Of a DNA stretch of 64,000 nt, positions 1 through 8,945 are shown piece after piece. The notes below the pieces were generated by a model. That model saw only the letters and a program-made list of their open reading frames with translations. It was not told where the DNA came from and did no database searches. The stretch is from the NCBI GenBank assembly GCA_963775875.1, contig CAVZKP010000014.1:310001-374000 (forward strand), read 5' to 3'. The stretch comes from AP-15 sp963775875. GTDB lineage: Bacteria > Pseudomonadota > Alphaproteobacteria > ATCC43930 > CGMCC-115725. Position 1 is the stretch's first letter. The number at the start of each line of letters is the position of its first letter. Both the position numbers and the translations under genes were made by a program.

Positions 1-938
1 AATGCCTTTTGCACTGTCGTCGTTCCGATGATTATACCGGTGACCGACGTATCAAGGGCACGCTGAATCGGCTGCAGAAGGCTTTCCCATTGCTTTTGGC
101 TGTTCTGCACTGCCTGAGCGTCGAGTTTGTCCTTGTCAGTCAGATATTTTTCATAGGCAAGCTCCTCTTCCTCGGTTAGCTTTTCCCGAGTGCGGACGTC
201 GTCCGTCGCGGCCGCGAGCTTTTTCTCATAATAATCCTGCTCGAGCGCCCATTTCGTATCGAGCAGATCCTTGAGTTGTGCGACTTCCTCGCTGGCTGAT
301 ACCTTACCGAGTGCTGCCTGTTCCTGAATTGCCGCCCTTTTACGGGTGTAGGCAGCGTCGGTGACTTTTTGCTCGGCTTCTAATGACGATAATGTGTCTC
401 GTTCGTTTTGTACCGCCAGCTGCTTTTCAAGCTGGTAGATGTTGTTTTCGACCCCAAGCTGCTCCTTGGAGCCAGATGCGGTTAGCGCCAGCTTATCCTG
501 CCAGAACGCCAGCTGTTCCGCTTTTGAATCGGCGAAAAACGCCTGTTCGTCGCTAAGTTGGTTTTGCAGTTCGGCACGCCATTCCTGCAGCCGGTCCTGC
601 GCACCGCCACCAGACCGCCCACTGCCGCTCGCCTGGGTTACCGAGATCCCGGCGGGCTGGCTTCGGGCGGTCACCGCAGCGGTGAGCGGGACCAAGCCGC
701 CGCTGGCAGAGCTGGCAAGATTCGCCGCTTTGGCCTGCAGCGCGCCGACCGTCGATCCGATCCGTGCGGCTGCTGCACTGATGTGCGACTGCGCCTGTCG
801 GGCAGCCTCGCCGAGACCGGCGAACTGCCCCTTCATTGCTTCGGTCGCCGCTTCTACCGAGTTTGCCGCCGTCTCCATCCCCGATTGCAGATCATCGGTC
901 TGTGCGGTAATGGCGACGCTGGTTTCGATGTCAGCCAC
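1..938 (-). CDS. Tail tape-measure protein, N-terminal part (runs off window)
   Basis: The minus strand is open from a GTG at 938 to the window edge, about 312 codons. A good ribosome-binding site (GAGAGG) lies just upstream of the GTG. The product begins MADIETSVAIT and becomes rich in Ala, Gln, Glu and Lys with long helical stretches, including LEKQLAVQNERDTL and EEELAYEKYLTDKDK. That composition is typical of the coiled-coil shaft of tape-measure proteins, which set siphovirus tail length. Its place directly after the tail-assembly chaperone pair supports the call. The C-terminal end and any hydrophobic or peptidase domain lie outside the window. No specific subfamily was recognised. Confidence 0.75.
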   Translation of the reverse strand, partial: MADIETSVAITAQTDDLQSGMETAANSVEAATEAMKGQFAGLGEAARQAQSHISAAAARIGSTVGALQAKAANLASSASGGLVPLTAAVTARSQPAGISVTQASGSGRSGGGAQDRLQEWRAELQNQLSDEQAFFADSKAEQLAFWQDKLALTASGSKEQLGVENNIYQLEKQLAVQNERDTLSSLEAEQKVTDAAYTRKRAAIQEQAALGKVSASEEVAQLKDLLDTKWALEQDYYEKKLAAATDDVRTREKLTEEEELAYEKYLTDKDKLDAQAVQNSQKQWESLLQPIQRALDTSVTGIIIGTTTVQKA

Positions 939-1016
939 GGCAGCCTCTCAGTGATAAATCGCCTGCAGGCGCGGTCTCCGCCAATGGCGGACAAGGCGCG
1001 CGGTATCCTGCAGCTC

Positions 1017-1298
1017 TCAATCGGTCGGTCTGGCCCGATGCTTCAATTCGGTGAAATCAAGCACCACCGGGGCAAGGCCTGCATGCACGTCCCCGGACAT
1101 GAAGCTCGGCCCGAGTTCGGCGAGGACCGGGCCGAGCTGCGGATTCTCCCCGATCTTTTGCGGCATGGCAGCCGAGGAACCCGTGCTAGTTCGCCTGCCT
1201 TTGCCCTGGCCGATCCCGAGATAGGCGGCCACGGTCAGGTGTACGGGCGGATGATCGATCCAATACCGGGTCAACTCCTCGACATCGAGGAGGGTCAT
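1017..1298 (-). CDS. Tail-assembly chaperone, downstream (T-like) frame
   Basis: This frame encodes about 93 residues if read from its own ATG (MTLLDVEELTRYWIDHPP). The same frame stays open upstream through the 3' half of the preceding gene. There it encodes GWGHIYGLLATVCGYSYPVI, which joins naturally to MTLLDVEEL. It lies in the -1 frame relative to the upstream gene, as in lambda G/GT. I therefore infer that it is mainly made as the C-terminal extension of a frameshift fusion. The fusion would bind the tape measure and tail-tube subunits during assembly. The internal ATG could also be used, so the fusion is inferred and not proven. Confidence 0.7.
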   Translation of the reverse strand: MTLLDVEELTRYWIDHPPVHLTVAAYLGIGQGKGRRTSTGSSAAMPQKIGENPQLGPVLAELGPSFMSGDVHAGLAPVVLDFTELKHRARPTD

Positions 1299-1306
1299 CG
1301 CGTCGA

Positions 1307-1726
1307 TTACGGGATAGCTGTAGCCGCAGACGGTGGCGAGGAGGCCGTAGATGTGTCCCCAACCATCGGCAGGCTCGAGCCCGGCACCGCCGTTCCGGCC
1401 CCCGGGGGTGTCCCGGGGGCCGGAGCTTCCCCCGGCAAGCGCTCCCGCGGCATCAGCCCGGATCCAGTCAGGACCGCGTTCAGCACCGCTCCGGCATTGC
1501 CGAGATCGAGCAGGTTCTCGACTGTCTCGGCGGTCAAGTCGGGGTAATTGCGCTGGAGCGCTGCAGCAACGATCTCGATCAGAACCCCGATCTGGGTTTC
1601 ACCCATTTGCGCACCGATCTCGGTCAGCTGTCGCACCTTAGGCATCAGCCGGCGAAGCTGGCCCAGAGTTAGTGGCGGGACGGTCCACTGTTGGCCTCCC
1701 ATTGCGACCATCAGGCCGGGGATCAT
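1307..1726 (-). CDS. Tail-assembly chaperone, upstream (G-like) protein
   Basis: This 139-residue product begins MIPGLMVAMGGQQWTVPPL, followed by LGQLRRLMPKVRQLTEIGAQ and helices typical of the alpha-helical tail chaperones found between tail tube and tape measure. The last 40 residues are low-complexity Pro/Gly/Ser/Thr. They overlap a -1 frame that encodes a better-looking protein segment. This is the usual arrangement where a fraction of ribosomes slips to make the longer chaperone. It follows the tail-tube gene by about 45 bases. The family is assigned from position and architecture, because these proteins diverge strongly in sequence. Confidence 0.72.
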   Translation of the reverse strand: MIPGLMVAMGGQQWTVPPLTLGQLRRLMPKVRQLTEIGAQMGETQIGVLIEIVAAALQRNYPDLTAETVENLLDLGNAGAVLNAVLTGSGLMPRERLPGEAPAPGTPPGAGTAVPGSSLPMVGDTSTASSPPSAATAIP

Positions 1727-1772
1727 TCTCTGCTCCCGTCGATCGAAGAACCTTGTCGCGAAAGCGCTCGCA

Positions 1773-2519
1773 TTATTCCACGGTGCTCAAATATCCGATC
1801 GTGCCCGACGCGTCGGCGAAGGCCATGAAGTCGAGTTCGCTGATAGACCAGTCGTCGATCTTGGTCGGCATCGACAGCTTGTTGGCGGTGCAGGCATTGA
1901 GCCGCAAGGCCAAACCTTCGCCGCCATAGGTCGTGTAAAACGTCGCCTTAAACGTCGGGGTCGTTCCCATCAGCTGGTTGGTCAGGATGAGTTTGTTGCC
2001 GCCGGTCGCGAGATTGTAGGTGTAGGAGATCAGCAACGCCGCATTGGCGTCGGCGGCCGAGAAGGTATAAACGCCGGTGGCGAAATTGACCGAATACTGA
2101 CCGGCCGCGGAGGGCGTCGTCACCCGGTTGAAGCGTTTTCCGGTGGCGGCATAGGTGACCCCAAGGTCGTCATTATATGTCGCCGCATTGGCGACGGTGA
2201 CCGTATAAGGCGTTACCGCCGGCACGGAAGCGGCCTCTAGCTGGGACACCGCGAACTGGCCCGTGGCGAGGCTCGTCCCAAAGAAGATGTCGGAATAAAG
2301 GAGGCCGAGGATCTGCGCGAACTTGGCCTTGCCACTGATCTTGCCCTGACCGCGAGCGATCGCCACCGGGAACTGGAGCTGGCCGTAGAGTTCCTTGTCG
2401 GTCCAGTCGAAGTCGATCTGGATGTCCTGGAGCACGCCGAACTGGCGCGGACCGATCCCCGAACCGATCACATCGGTGCGTTCACCCCACACCGCACCCG
2501 AGCCGAAGCTGAGCTGCAT
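1773..2519 (-). CDS. Major tail (tube) protein
   Basis: The 248-residue product starts MQLSFGSGAVWGERTDVIGS and contains LQDIQIDFDWTDKELYGQLQ. This resembles phage tail-tube proteins of the gp-V/Gp10-like type seen in alphaproteobacterial siphoviruses. It is rich in beta-prone Thr, Ala, Val and Tyr, with no signal peptide or membrane segment. Hexamers of this protein would stack around the tape measure to form the tail tube. It lies between the tail terminator and the chaperone pair, exactly where a tube gene is expected. The middle part (about residues 85 to 160) looks like an inserted Ig-like decoration; this is inferred from its Thr/Tyr beta pattern. Confidence 0.78.
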   Translation of the reverse strand: MQLSFGSGAVWGERTDVIGSGIGPRQFGVLQDIQIDFDWTDKELYGQLQFPVAIARGQGKISGKAKFAQILGLLYSDIFFGTSLATGQFAVSQLEAASVPAVTPYTVTVANAATYNDDLGVTYAATGKRFNRVTTPSAAGQYSVNFATGVYTFSAADANAALLISYTYNLATGGNKLILTNQLMGTTPTFKATFYTTYGGEGLALRLNACTANKLSMPTKIDDWSISELDFMAFADASGTIGYLSTVE

Positions 2520-2520
2520 T

Positions 2521-2742
2521 TCAAATACTCCCTTGCAAATCGTCGCCGCCGGGTTTCGTCGGGGGCAGATTTTGGTCCCGAGCCAGCATCCGCTTCAGCG
2601 CTTCCTTGGCGGCATGGGCAACATTCCAAGCCGCAGTTTCGCGAGCGACGGCCGAGCCCGGAAAGTGATCTTCCCACCAGCGCTCGATCACTTGGTCGAT
2701 CGGATTGCCGGGCGTCTCGATTGCCCCCTCGTCATCATTCAT
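2521..2742 (-). CDS. Small phage protein of unknown function
   Basis: A 73-residue acidic protein begins MNDDEGAIETPGNPIDQVIE and contains WWEDHFPGSAVARETAAWN and HAAKEALKRML. It is predicted soluble and helical. Its stop lies immediately before the tail-tube start, which suggests translational coupling. I do not recognise a family. Its position between tail terminator and tail tube suggests a tail accessory role, but this is only context. Confidence 0.6.
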   Translation of the reverse strand: MNDDEGAIETPGNPIDQVIERWWEDHFPGSAVARETAAWNVAHAAKEALKRMLARDQNLPPTKPGGDDLQGSI

Positions 2743-2791
2743 GGTTCTCTCCGAAAAATTCGACCTTACGCGGACGGCTGGCTGCGCACGC

Positions 2792-3226
2792 TCAGACGCA
2801 GAGGATCTCGACCGGTACGATTGCGATTGCCTGGTCGCCGAGAACGCCTTCGTCAGTTTCGATCTTGCCGGCGATGTAGGCGTGTTGAACCAGTTGCGGC
2901 TGGCCGAGATTCTGGATTCCGGTAGCTGCCGATGGGGCCAGGGCGCGTTCGAGCGCGTCGAGCAGCGGGTTCAAGATCGTTGCCGGCGCCGCGTAAGGGT
3001 CGCTCGAATGAACATAGATGTAGAAATCGGCATAGAGCGTCCACGTGATCGGCGCCCCCAATGCCTTGACCACAGCGTGGCCGCCTTTTTCGCTCATGAA
3101 TAGCGCCGGCTGCTCGGCAGGAGCCACGTCGGCCCAATGCCGCAGCCTACGATTCGCGCTGGCAAAGCTGCCCGCATTAGAGCCCAGTGTCCATAGCGCA
3201 GCATAAACGGCTTCGCGAATGATCAT
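2792..3226 (-). CDS. Tail terminator / tail completion-like protein
   Basis: This 144-residue protein starts MIIREAVYAALWTLGSNAG and includes WTLYADFYIYVHSSDPYAAP and LLDALERALAP. The pattern of an N-terminal helix and then short strands around WxLxADFYIYV resembles tail terminator (gpU-like) proteins. These cap the tail tube before head joining. Its start codon overlaps the stop of the gp10-like gene by one base (TAATG). That coupling and the order connector, gp10-like, terminator, tube match the standard siphovirus layout. The sequence is divergent, so the assignment rests partly on order. Confidence 0.68.
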   Translation of the reverse strand: MIIREAVYAALWTLGSNAGSFASANRRLRHWADVAPAEQPALFMSEKGGHAVVKALGAPITWTLYADFYIYVHSSDPYAAPATILNPLLDALERALAPSAATGIQNLGQPQLVQHAYIAGKIETDEGVLGDQAIAIVPVEILCV

Positions 3227-3705
3227 TAGGTGATCGCCTGGCGTAGTGCGTCTTCGACGCCCGTGCTGATGTCTGCCGTCATGTCGTCCAGCGCCGAGCG
3301 CAGAAACGAGCGTTCGGGAAGGTTCATCCGGCGGCTGTGGGCGCCGACGCTGATGGTTTTTGCGGCGATCGGAAAGCCGAAAGCTTCCTTGATCAGCCTT
3401 AGGCTCGCTTTGACATTGACGGTCCCGGAGAATCCGTATTCTTGGGCCGCCGCATAATTGAGATCAGTAAAGACCGTCGCAGTGACCCCGGTAGTATTCC
3501 GTTCGATCGCGACATCGATACTCGACTTGAGCGCGCCGCTGCGAACATTGAGCACCTGACCGCTGAGCTTGTCCTGCTGCACACTGCTCTGGAGCGCGAT
3601 GCCAAGCTGGGCAACCGCGCGCGCGAGGCCTGCATTGGCCGCGTCGGGCAATGCGCGCAGCCGAGCGAGCGCCGGCCCATCGCCGAGAAGATCGGCCGAA
3701 ATCAC
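3226..3705 (-). CDS. HK97 gp10-like head-tail/tail completion protein
   Basis: The 159-residue product has the arrangement seen in HK97-gp10 family proteins: an N-terminal helical segment, then LNVRSGALKSSIDV, VFTDLNYAAAQEYGF, and a basic C-terminal part ending ERSFLRSALDDMTADI. The RTGxLxxSI-like and YAxxxEYG-like elements (here RSGALKSSI and YAAAQEYGF) are the hallmarks. The family acts at the head-tail interface. It starts four bases inside the end of the upstream connector gene (ATGA overlap), indicating coupled translation. No anomaly was seen. Confidence 0.82.
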   Translation of the reverse strand: MISADLLGDGPALARLRALPDAANAGLARAVAQLGIALQSSVQQDKLSGQVLNVRSGALKSSIDVAIERNTTGVTATVFTDLNYAAAQEYGFSGTVNVKASLRLIKEAFGFPIAAKTISVGAHSRRMNLPERSFLRSALDDMTADISTGVEDALRQAIT

Positions 3706-4349
3706 AGCGCCGCCGCGAGCGTGGCCGGATCGGTATTGGTCGCCGCCATCATTACGGAGGAGCCGGCGATCGGCGCCACTGCGCGGTATTGCTGCAGCAA
3801 CGTCGCGATCGGCAGGCTCATGTCCTTCTGCGCATAAGTCACCGTTTCGCCGCCTCCCACCGATCTCGATACCTCGCCGATCCGCGTCCGTTCGCGATAG
3901 CGCAACGCGACGAGCTCAATGCAGGCCTGGGCGACCTCGGGCGGAGTCGTCGGATAACCGGCCGTATAGGTTATGACGATGTTTTGTAATCGGCGCGTGA
4001 AGTAGCAGCCGCGGATCGCCAACTGAGTCGGCGAAAACACGTAGCCCATGGTCAAACCGGCGCTCGGCGAGGGTGGCGGCGCCGGGAGGATCGGCATGCC
4101 GTCGATGGCCAGCGACAACACCGCGGAAACCGGGAAGCTGGAGAATTGCAGTCGCTGCCCACCGGTGCCGTCACGCACTTCGAGATAATCGCACTGGGCG
4201 ATACGGCGGTTGAGCCAGGTTTGGATGTATTGACTCGCCGCCGTGATCAGCCGAGTCAGCAAAGCATCATCGGCTGGCGGAAAGGCGCTCTGCCCCGTCT
4301 GGAGCCACGCCTTGACATCGGCGAGGGTCGTCAGATCACCGTACGCCAT
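3702..4349 (-). CDS. Head-tail connector protein (gp6-like)
   Basis: The product (215 residues) begins MAYGDLTTLADVKAWLQTGQ and continues with ADDALLTRLITAASQYIQTW, the N-terminal helices of gp6-like connector proteins that form a ring under the portal. Later come NIVITYTAGY and PPEVAQACIELVALRYRERT, also typical of the family. I chose the ATG at 4349 over a longer frame because it overlaps the upstream stop by one base and matches the usual start of the family. The longer N-terminus would overlap the preceding gene and is low-complexity. Translation is coupled to both neighbours. Confidence 0.85.
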   Translation of the reverse strand: MAYGDLTTLADVKAWLQTGQSAFPPADDALLTRLITAASQYIQTWLNRRIAQCDYLEVRDGTGGQRLQFSSFPVSAVLSLAIDGMPILPAPPPSPSAGLTMGYVFSPTQLAIRGCYFTRRLQNIVITYTAGYPTTPPEVAQACIELVALRYRERTRIGEVSRSVGGGETVTYAQKDMSLPIATLLQQYRAVAPIAGSSVMMAATNTDPATLAAAL

Positions 4350-4633
4350 CAGGCGCGTCCTCGCGGCTGCTCTGGACCCGCATCCGAGGCCAATGCCAAC
4401 AGTGGAGCCCAGGCATGCTCCAGCCTCGTCACCTCCTGATACATCCGGCTGCACGCGGACCGTGCCTCATCGCCGCCGACCGCGGCGATCATCAGCGACA
4501 TCAGGATCGTGCTGACAGCATCGAGCGCCGCTGGCCAGCCATAGGCCTGCGCCGCATCGGTAACCGATGGGCTCACGGCCTTGATCGCCTGCCTTACGGT
4601 CGCGGCGTAGACCGGCTCGCTAATCTGGGTCAC
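4349..4633 (-). CDS. Small phage protein of unknown function
   Basis: The 94-residue protein starts MTQISEPVYAATVRQAIKAV and contains AALDAVSTILMSLMIAAVGG and YQEVTRLEHAWAPLL. It is mostly helical with one moderately hydrophobic stretch that is not long enough to be a clear membrane helix. It sits between the major capsid/decoration genes and the connector. Its stop overlaps the connector start by one base. No family is recognised. A head-completion role is possible from location only. Confidence 0.6.
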   Translation of the reverse strand: MTQISEPVYAATVRQAIKAVSPSVTDAAQAYGWPAALDAVSTILMSLMIAAVGGDEARSACSRMYQEVTRLEHAWAPLLALASDAGPEQPRGRA

Positions 4634-4637
4634 CGCT

Positions 4638-5093
4638 TTATCCTCTAATTGCGCGGGCCACCGCCTGCGGCTTGTCCTCGAACGCCGATGCCGCCGGGCC
4701 AGCTGGTTTCCACACCATTCCGGCGCCGTGCTGCGTATCGTCTTCCGATACCGCGATGAAACCGTGCGGCATCAGATTGGCTGCTGCCTCTGCGGGGACC
4801 GAAACGTAGCCGTTCGCATCGCTGTGATATTCACAACCGGCGTAGCTGCAACCGCCGGCATCGTTGTGATGCAGCCGTACCAACCCGATGGGACCGGCAG
4901 CTGCGGGCCGAGTTTCCTTTGGCACAGCGGTGATCGACTTCGTCAAGGTGAACCCTCCTTTGCTGACCAAGAAAGCAACTGCCTCCGGTGATACATGCAC
5001 CAGTCCGTCACCGCCGACGCGATAGCGCCTCGTTCCATGATTGGCCTCGTCCTGGCCGAACACGGCACGGAGCGCTATCAGGTCGGACATCAA
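4638..5093 (-). CDS. Phage protein downstream of major capsid, unknown function
   Basis: A 151-residue protein with MSDLIALRAVFGQDEANHGT, then SPEAVAFLVSKGGFTL and a segment containing CSYAGCEYHSDANGYVSVPA. Two motifs of the form VSPEAVAFLV and VPAEAAANLMPHGF are roughly repeated, suggesting an internally duplicated fold. The YVSVPAEAA and VHVSPEAV phrases resemble small phage proteins that bind or decorate head components. Two ATGs are adjacent at the start, and either could be used. It follows the capsid gene by two bases. The function is not known to me. Confidence 0.6.
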   Translation of the reverse strand: MMSDLIALRAVFGQDEANHGTRRYRVGGDGLVHVSPEAVAFLVSKGGFTLTKSITAVPKETRPAAAGPIGLVRLHHNDAGGCSYAGCEYHSDANGYVSVPAEAAANLMPHGFIAVSEDDTQHGAGMVWKPAGPAASAFEDKPQAVARAIRG

Positions 5094-5095
5094 GA

Positions 5096-6595
5096 TCAGC
5101 CGTTAGTAATGTTCGTGATCACGCCCATCGCGAACGGCGCATAAACCGCTAATACCTCTTCGGCGTAGACGCCTACCTGGCGCTGACGGGTGACGATCGG
5201 CCAGTCGATCTGGTAATAATCCTGCCGGGTCTTGATCTCGGCGACATTCGGTACTTCATTTGACTGGTATTGGATCGGCAGGTTCTCGGCCCAGCCGATG
5301 ATCGTGCCGGGTGGAACGCGCGGGTGAATCTTGATCGGTATCCGCAGCCCGCCATAGATAGCAAATGGATTATAGTAGAACTGCACCACCCCGGACGCGG
5401 TCAGCTGGTACTCGCCTTCGCTACCATCGGCGGGCGTGTCGTAGCGCAGCAGCGGCCCGGAGCTGTTCGACAATACCTTGGTGGTAATGTTCTTCAGCTC
5501 CTGTGCGTTTACATAGAGTACGGTCGGCGACAATTCGAAGTTGTTCCACATCGTCTGGAACATCGTATCGATCTCGACGACCGAGCCGCGCCCGGAGGCG
5601 GTCAGAGCCGTTCCGGTGCCGGCTGTGCCAGTCGGCATTGTGTTGACATAGGCGTTCGACCCGGCTTTGAGCGCGGTCGTCAGCAGCCCGTCATAGGCAT
5701 AGCTCGGATTGGCCGAATTATCGGTGGTGACCGCCGTCTGCGGTTGGTTGCCGGTGGCGAGCGGCGCCGAGACCGCGAGGCTGTTGATCGTCGTGATCGC
5801 CTGCAAGGTCTCGGCACCGGTCGAGGTCGAGATGTACCAAGCGTAAGCAACGGCACCCTGGATCGCCGTGACGCTGCAAAACAAGGTCTGCCCGAGCGTC
5901 ACCGCCTGGCTCGCCTCCGCGCTGATGTTCGAGGAGCCGCCCGACAGGGTAAAGGTCTTGTTGTCGACGCCAGTGACGATCTTGGTGGTGGCGACGCCGC
6001 CCGACACGCTCGAATTCTGGTAGCCCTCGAGGGTCAGGGCCACGACTTTCACGAAATAGGTTCCGGCTGGCAGCGTGGCGCCGGCGCCCGAAGCTGACAA
6101 GGACGGGGTCGCCGGGGTGCCGAGCGCGAGCGAGGCGTTGCCGGCGAGGATCGCCATTTCCTCCTTCAGCATCATCTTTTGCAGGAGGCGAAAGGTCATC
6201 CGCGCCTGGATGTCCTCGAACTCGCGGCCGGCGCTGATCGCTTCGAAGGTCGCGGCGTCTTCCTCGCCGATGGTGACGAAGGTGGCCGATTTGTTCGAGG
6301 TCGAATAGCTCATCTGACCCGAGCGCTGGCCTTCCGGGACCCAGCCCATCGCGTCGAAGCCGGAGCCGATGATGGCGTTGACCTGGCGCCAATTGGTCGC
6401 CGTGCCGGTGCCGCCGCCGACCCGCGGCATGACGTTGCGGATCGGGGTGACAAACGGATAGAGGTTCTTGGCCGGCGCCTGCAAATCGTAGGCGACAAGG
6501 CCGGTCGCGGTCGAGATCGACTTGGCGAGATCGTTGTCCGGCGCTGCCAAAGCCCTTTTCAACAGCTCCAGCGATTCCTGGGTGATCGAACTCAT
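5096..6595 (-). CDS. Major capsid protein with Ig-like insertion
   Basis: The 499-residue protein starts at MSSITQESLELLKRALAAPD. A strong site (GGGAGGA) precedes this ATG, so I prefer it to the ATG 14 codons upstream. Capsid features include NLYPFVTPIRNVMPRVGGGT, a long central helix region (FEDIQARMTFRLLQKMMLKE) and the C-terminal KIHPRVPPGTIIGW. Between about residues 165 and 285 is a Thr/Val/Ala-rich domain with AGTYFVKVVALTLEGY and AYAWYISTSTGAE. This looks like an inserted fibronectin/Ig-like surface domain in an otherwise HK97-type capsid protein. It would form the icosahedral shell together with the protease encoded next door. Confidence 0.88.
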   Translation of the reverse strand: MSSITQESLELLKRALAAPDNDLAKSISTATGLVAYDLQAPAKNLYPFVTPIRNVMPRVGGGTGTATNWRQVNAIIGSGFDAMGWVPEGQRSGQMSYSTSNKSATFVTIGEEDAATFEAISAGREFEDIQARMTFRLLQKMMLKEEMAILAGNASLALGTPATPSLSASGAGATLPAGTYFVKVVALTLEGYQNSSVSGGVATTKIVTGVDNKTFTLSGGSSNISAEASQAVTLGQTLFCSVTAIQGAVAYAWYISTSTGAETLQAITTINSLAVSAPLATGNQPQTAVTTDNSANPSYAYDGLLTTALKAGSNAYVNTMPTGTAGTGTALTASGRGSVVEIDTMFQTMWNNFELSPTVLYVNAQELKNITTKVLSNSSGPLLRYDTPADGSEGEYQLTASGVVQFYYNPFAIYGGLRIPIKIHPRVPPGTIIGWAENLPIQYQSNEVPNVAEIKTRQDYYQIDWPIVTRQRQVGVYAEEVLAVYAPFAMGVITNITNG

Positions 6596-6669
6596 CAACA
6601 ATTCCTCCCAAAAGGGGGGCAAAGAAAAACCCGCCAAAGGGCGGGTTCGGTTACGGCCGGAGGGCCGGA

Positions 6670-8850
6670 TTATTCGCTCCGCAGGTCCTTCGCAGTGGCG
6701 AGGCCAGGCGGCTGAATTGGTTTGGCGTAGCTGGCCTTGATCAGGGTCAGGGTCTGCTCTTCCTTGCTCATCCGGGAAAAGGCGGCGGCCAGATCGTCAG
6801 GCGAGAGCCCACCGGCACCGGCGCCGGTGCCGGTGTCCTGCTGCTTGGAAATCGCGTTCACGCTCTTGCTCATCGCCAACGGCGGCAGCGGCGTCCGGGC
6901 GATGTCCTCGACGCGTTTCGTCAGCTGATCGAGCCGGGGCACGATGTCCGTCAAGGTGGCGATCAGCGCCGCCTTCTCGGCCCGCTCTCCCGCCAGCATC
7001 TTGGCCAGCTTGCCCGCCGTCGCCTTGCCGGTATCGAATTCCGTTCCTTCCCACTCCACCTCGCCGGTAGAGCCGGCTGCGTCGCAATTGGCGCCGGCGG
7101 CGACGAGGTGATCGTGCGCCTCGGCCAGTCGTTCCAAGGTTTCCTGCGAATGACGGGCGCCGGCCTTGGCCGTAGCACACAGAATTCCGTCGGTCAGTGC
7201 GCCGATGCAGTCATGCGCCACATCCATCAGCGCCTGATGACCCGATCCCCGCTTGCCCAGCGCCGCCGCGATCATCTCGATCACGCCTTCGCCGGCGGCC
7301 GAAGGCGGACACTTCGAATTGTCGAACATGGCGTTCGTCGCCAGAGCGGAATTCGCGCGTCGGCGGTCGGACCATCGGCGATGGCACCTGGGGATTGTCG
7401 GCGGTGTCGACGGTCGACTGCTCGCTCGGTGCGGCGCCTGCCGCCTTGAGCGCATCGCGCGCCTTCCCCAGGTGGCTCTTCTCGGCAAACAGCAGGCCAT
7501 TCATTCCCAAGCATTTGTCGACCGCTTGATGGGCGAGGTCGAGCAGCACTTGGTCGCCCTGGCTGTATTTGGCCTTGGTGAGGAGCATGGCGGCAAATTT
7601 GCGCATCTTCGGTCCTCTGGCATTGCATAGATCGGCGATATGGGCTGCCCCGGCCGCGCCGGCGGCCATGATCAGAACGTTCGGCAGATCCGGTCCGCCG
7701 GGCCCGCTGGCGATCTCGGCCTCATCCAGGATCTCGCCGGTCTCTTCGGCCACCAGTGCGTTCAGAAAACCGCACAGTTCGGCAATGATTGCTTGGAGGC
7801 GTGCCGGCTGAGGCGATCGTCGCCTTCCATTGCCGCCTCGACCGCCAGACTGTCCTCGAGCCAATCGAGATCGAGGATGATCCGGGCGACGTGGCCGACA
7901 TCCCATAGCGCCTTGGTCAGCGCGACCTGCGACGAATCCCGTCGCGCCTTGTGGCTGCGATCGGCCGAAGGCGGGCCATCCTTGTCGATCTTCTCTTTCC
8001 AGGCGGCAATGATCCTAGTCTTGATCTGATCGAGTTGTGCGGCCGTATATCGCTGTGCATTGTTCGGGCGGTTTATAAAATTCCAAGCGGCGCGGATGTG
8101 CCTTTCGGTGTCGATTGGGTAGCGTTTCTTGCCGTCTGCCTGATAGCCGGGATCGGCGTATTCGATGGTGCCGTGAGGCACGATTCCGTCATCCTTGGTC
8201 TGTGCTCTTTCGATGACCTTTTCGGCCGTCACGATCGCATCTCGTGCTGCAGCTATCAAATTCACCCCGGACTCCTCCAAATCGTCCAACCGCGGAGACT
8301 CGGCGAAAGGGACCATTTGTTCCTGACATTTGAGCGCGTCGGCCTTGGCCAGGTGGCGATGCTCGACCACGCCGCAGGCCCAGATTTGAATTGGCGGATT
8401 GAACCGGGCGTCGACCATGGTCGAAGCTCCTGCGGCTTTCCAATAGTCGAATATCGCCTCGGGATTGGCCGGGCGGTCGACCAGCGAGATTTCGTTCAGC
8501 ACCAGCCCGGTAATTGTCTTGTAATCTGCCGGATCGCGTTGGGTAACCTGGCCTCCGATCGAATAGCCCTTGTAGACGCCCTCGACGACCTTCTGCCATG
8601 CCTGGTCGTCGACAATCCTGGCGCCGACATAGAGCCCCCTGTCGTCGACCGCCGCCTCTTTGGCAACGCCGACAGCCGAGAGTTGATGCATCTCGCGGAT
8701 GTTAGCAAACCTCATATAGTCCCCGAGCGCCCCGATCAGCGCTTCGCGCTTTACAACCTCGCCTTGATCGTCGCGCGCTTCGGTCGAGGCGTATCCCCAA
8801 ACCTCGCGCCGTTCGGCATCGACTTTCGCGATCGGCAGATAGATTTTCAT
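6670..8850 (-). pseudogene. Prohead protease/scaffold gene broken by two frameshifts
   Basis: Three overlapping minus-strand frames read as one protein. Frame A starts at MKIYLPIAKVDAERREVWGY (8850) with an XkdF-like protease domain (DDQGEVVKREAL, MHQLSAVGVAKE, VYKGYSIGGQV, LNEISLVDRPANPEA). Near 7814 the sense moves to frame B: EAAMEGDD joins SPQPARLQAIIAELC. Near 7350 it moves to frame C, through MVRPP to NSALATNAMFDN, and runs to 6670. The full product would be about 725 residues, a protease fused to a helical scaffold-like region. The first shift looks like one missing T after GACGAT. The gene sits directly upstream of the capsid gene, as expected. Either it is truly broken or two indel errors are present. 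Confidence 0.75.
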
Positions 8851-8945
8851 GGTCGGGTTTTCTGGCCTGTGGTTTGGTTGTATTGTGGCAATGGGCGCTC
8901 GTAGCCTTTGACACGGCGTCAGTCTTGTCCTCGGTCCATCAGATG

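Noticed and set aside
439..2240. Long plus-strand open frames over the tail genes
   Set aside because: They are antisense to convincing tail genes, have high Arg/Ser/Ala content typical of GC-rich shadow frames, and lack ribosome-binding sites.
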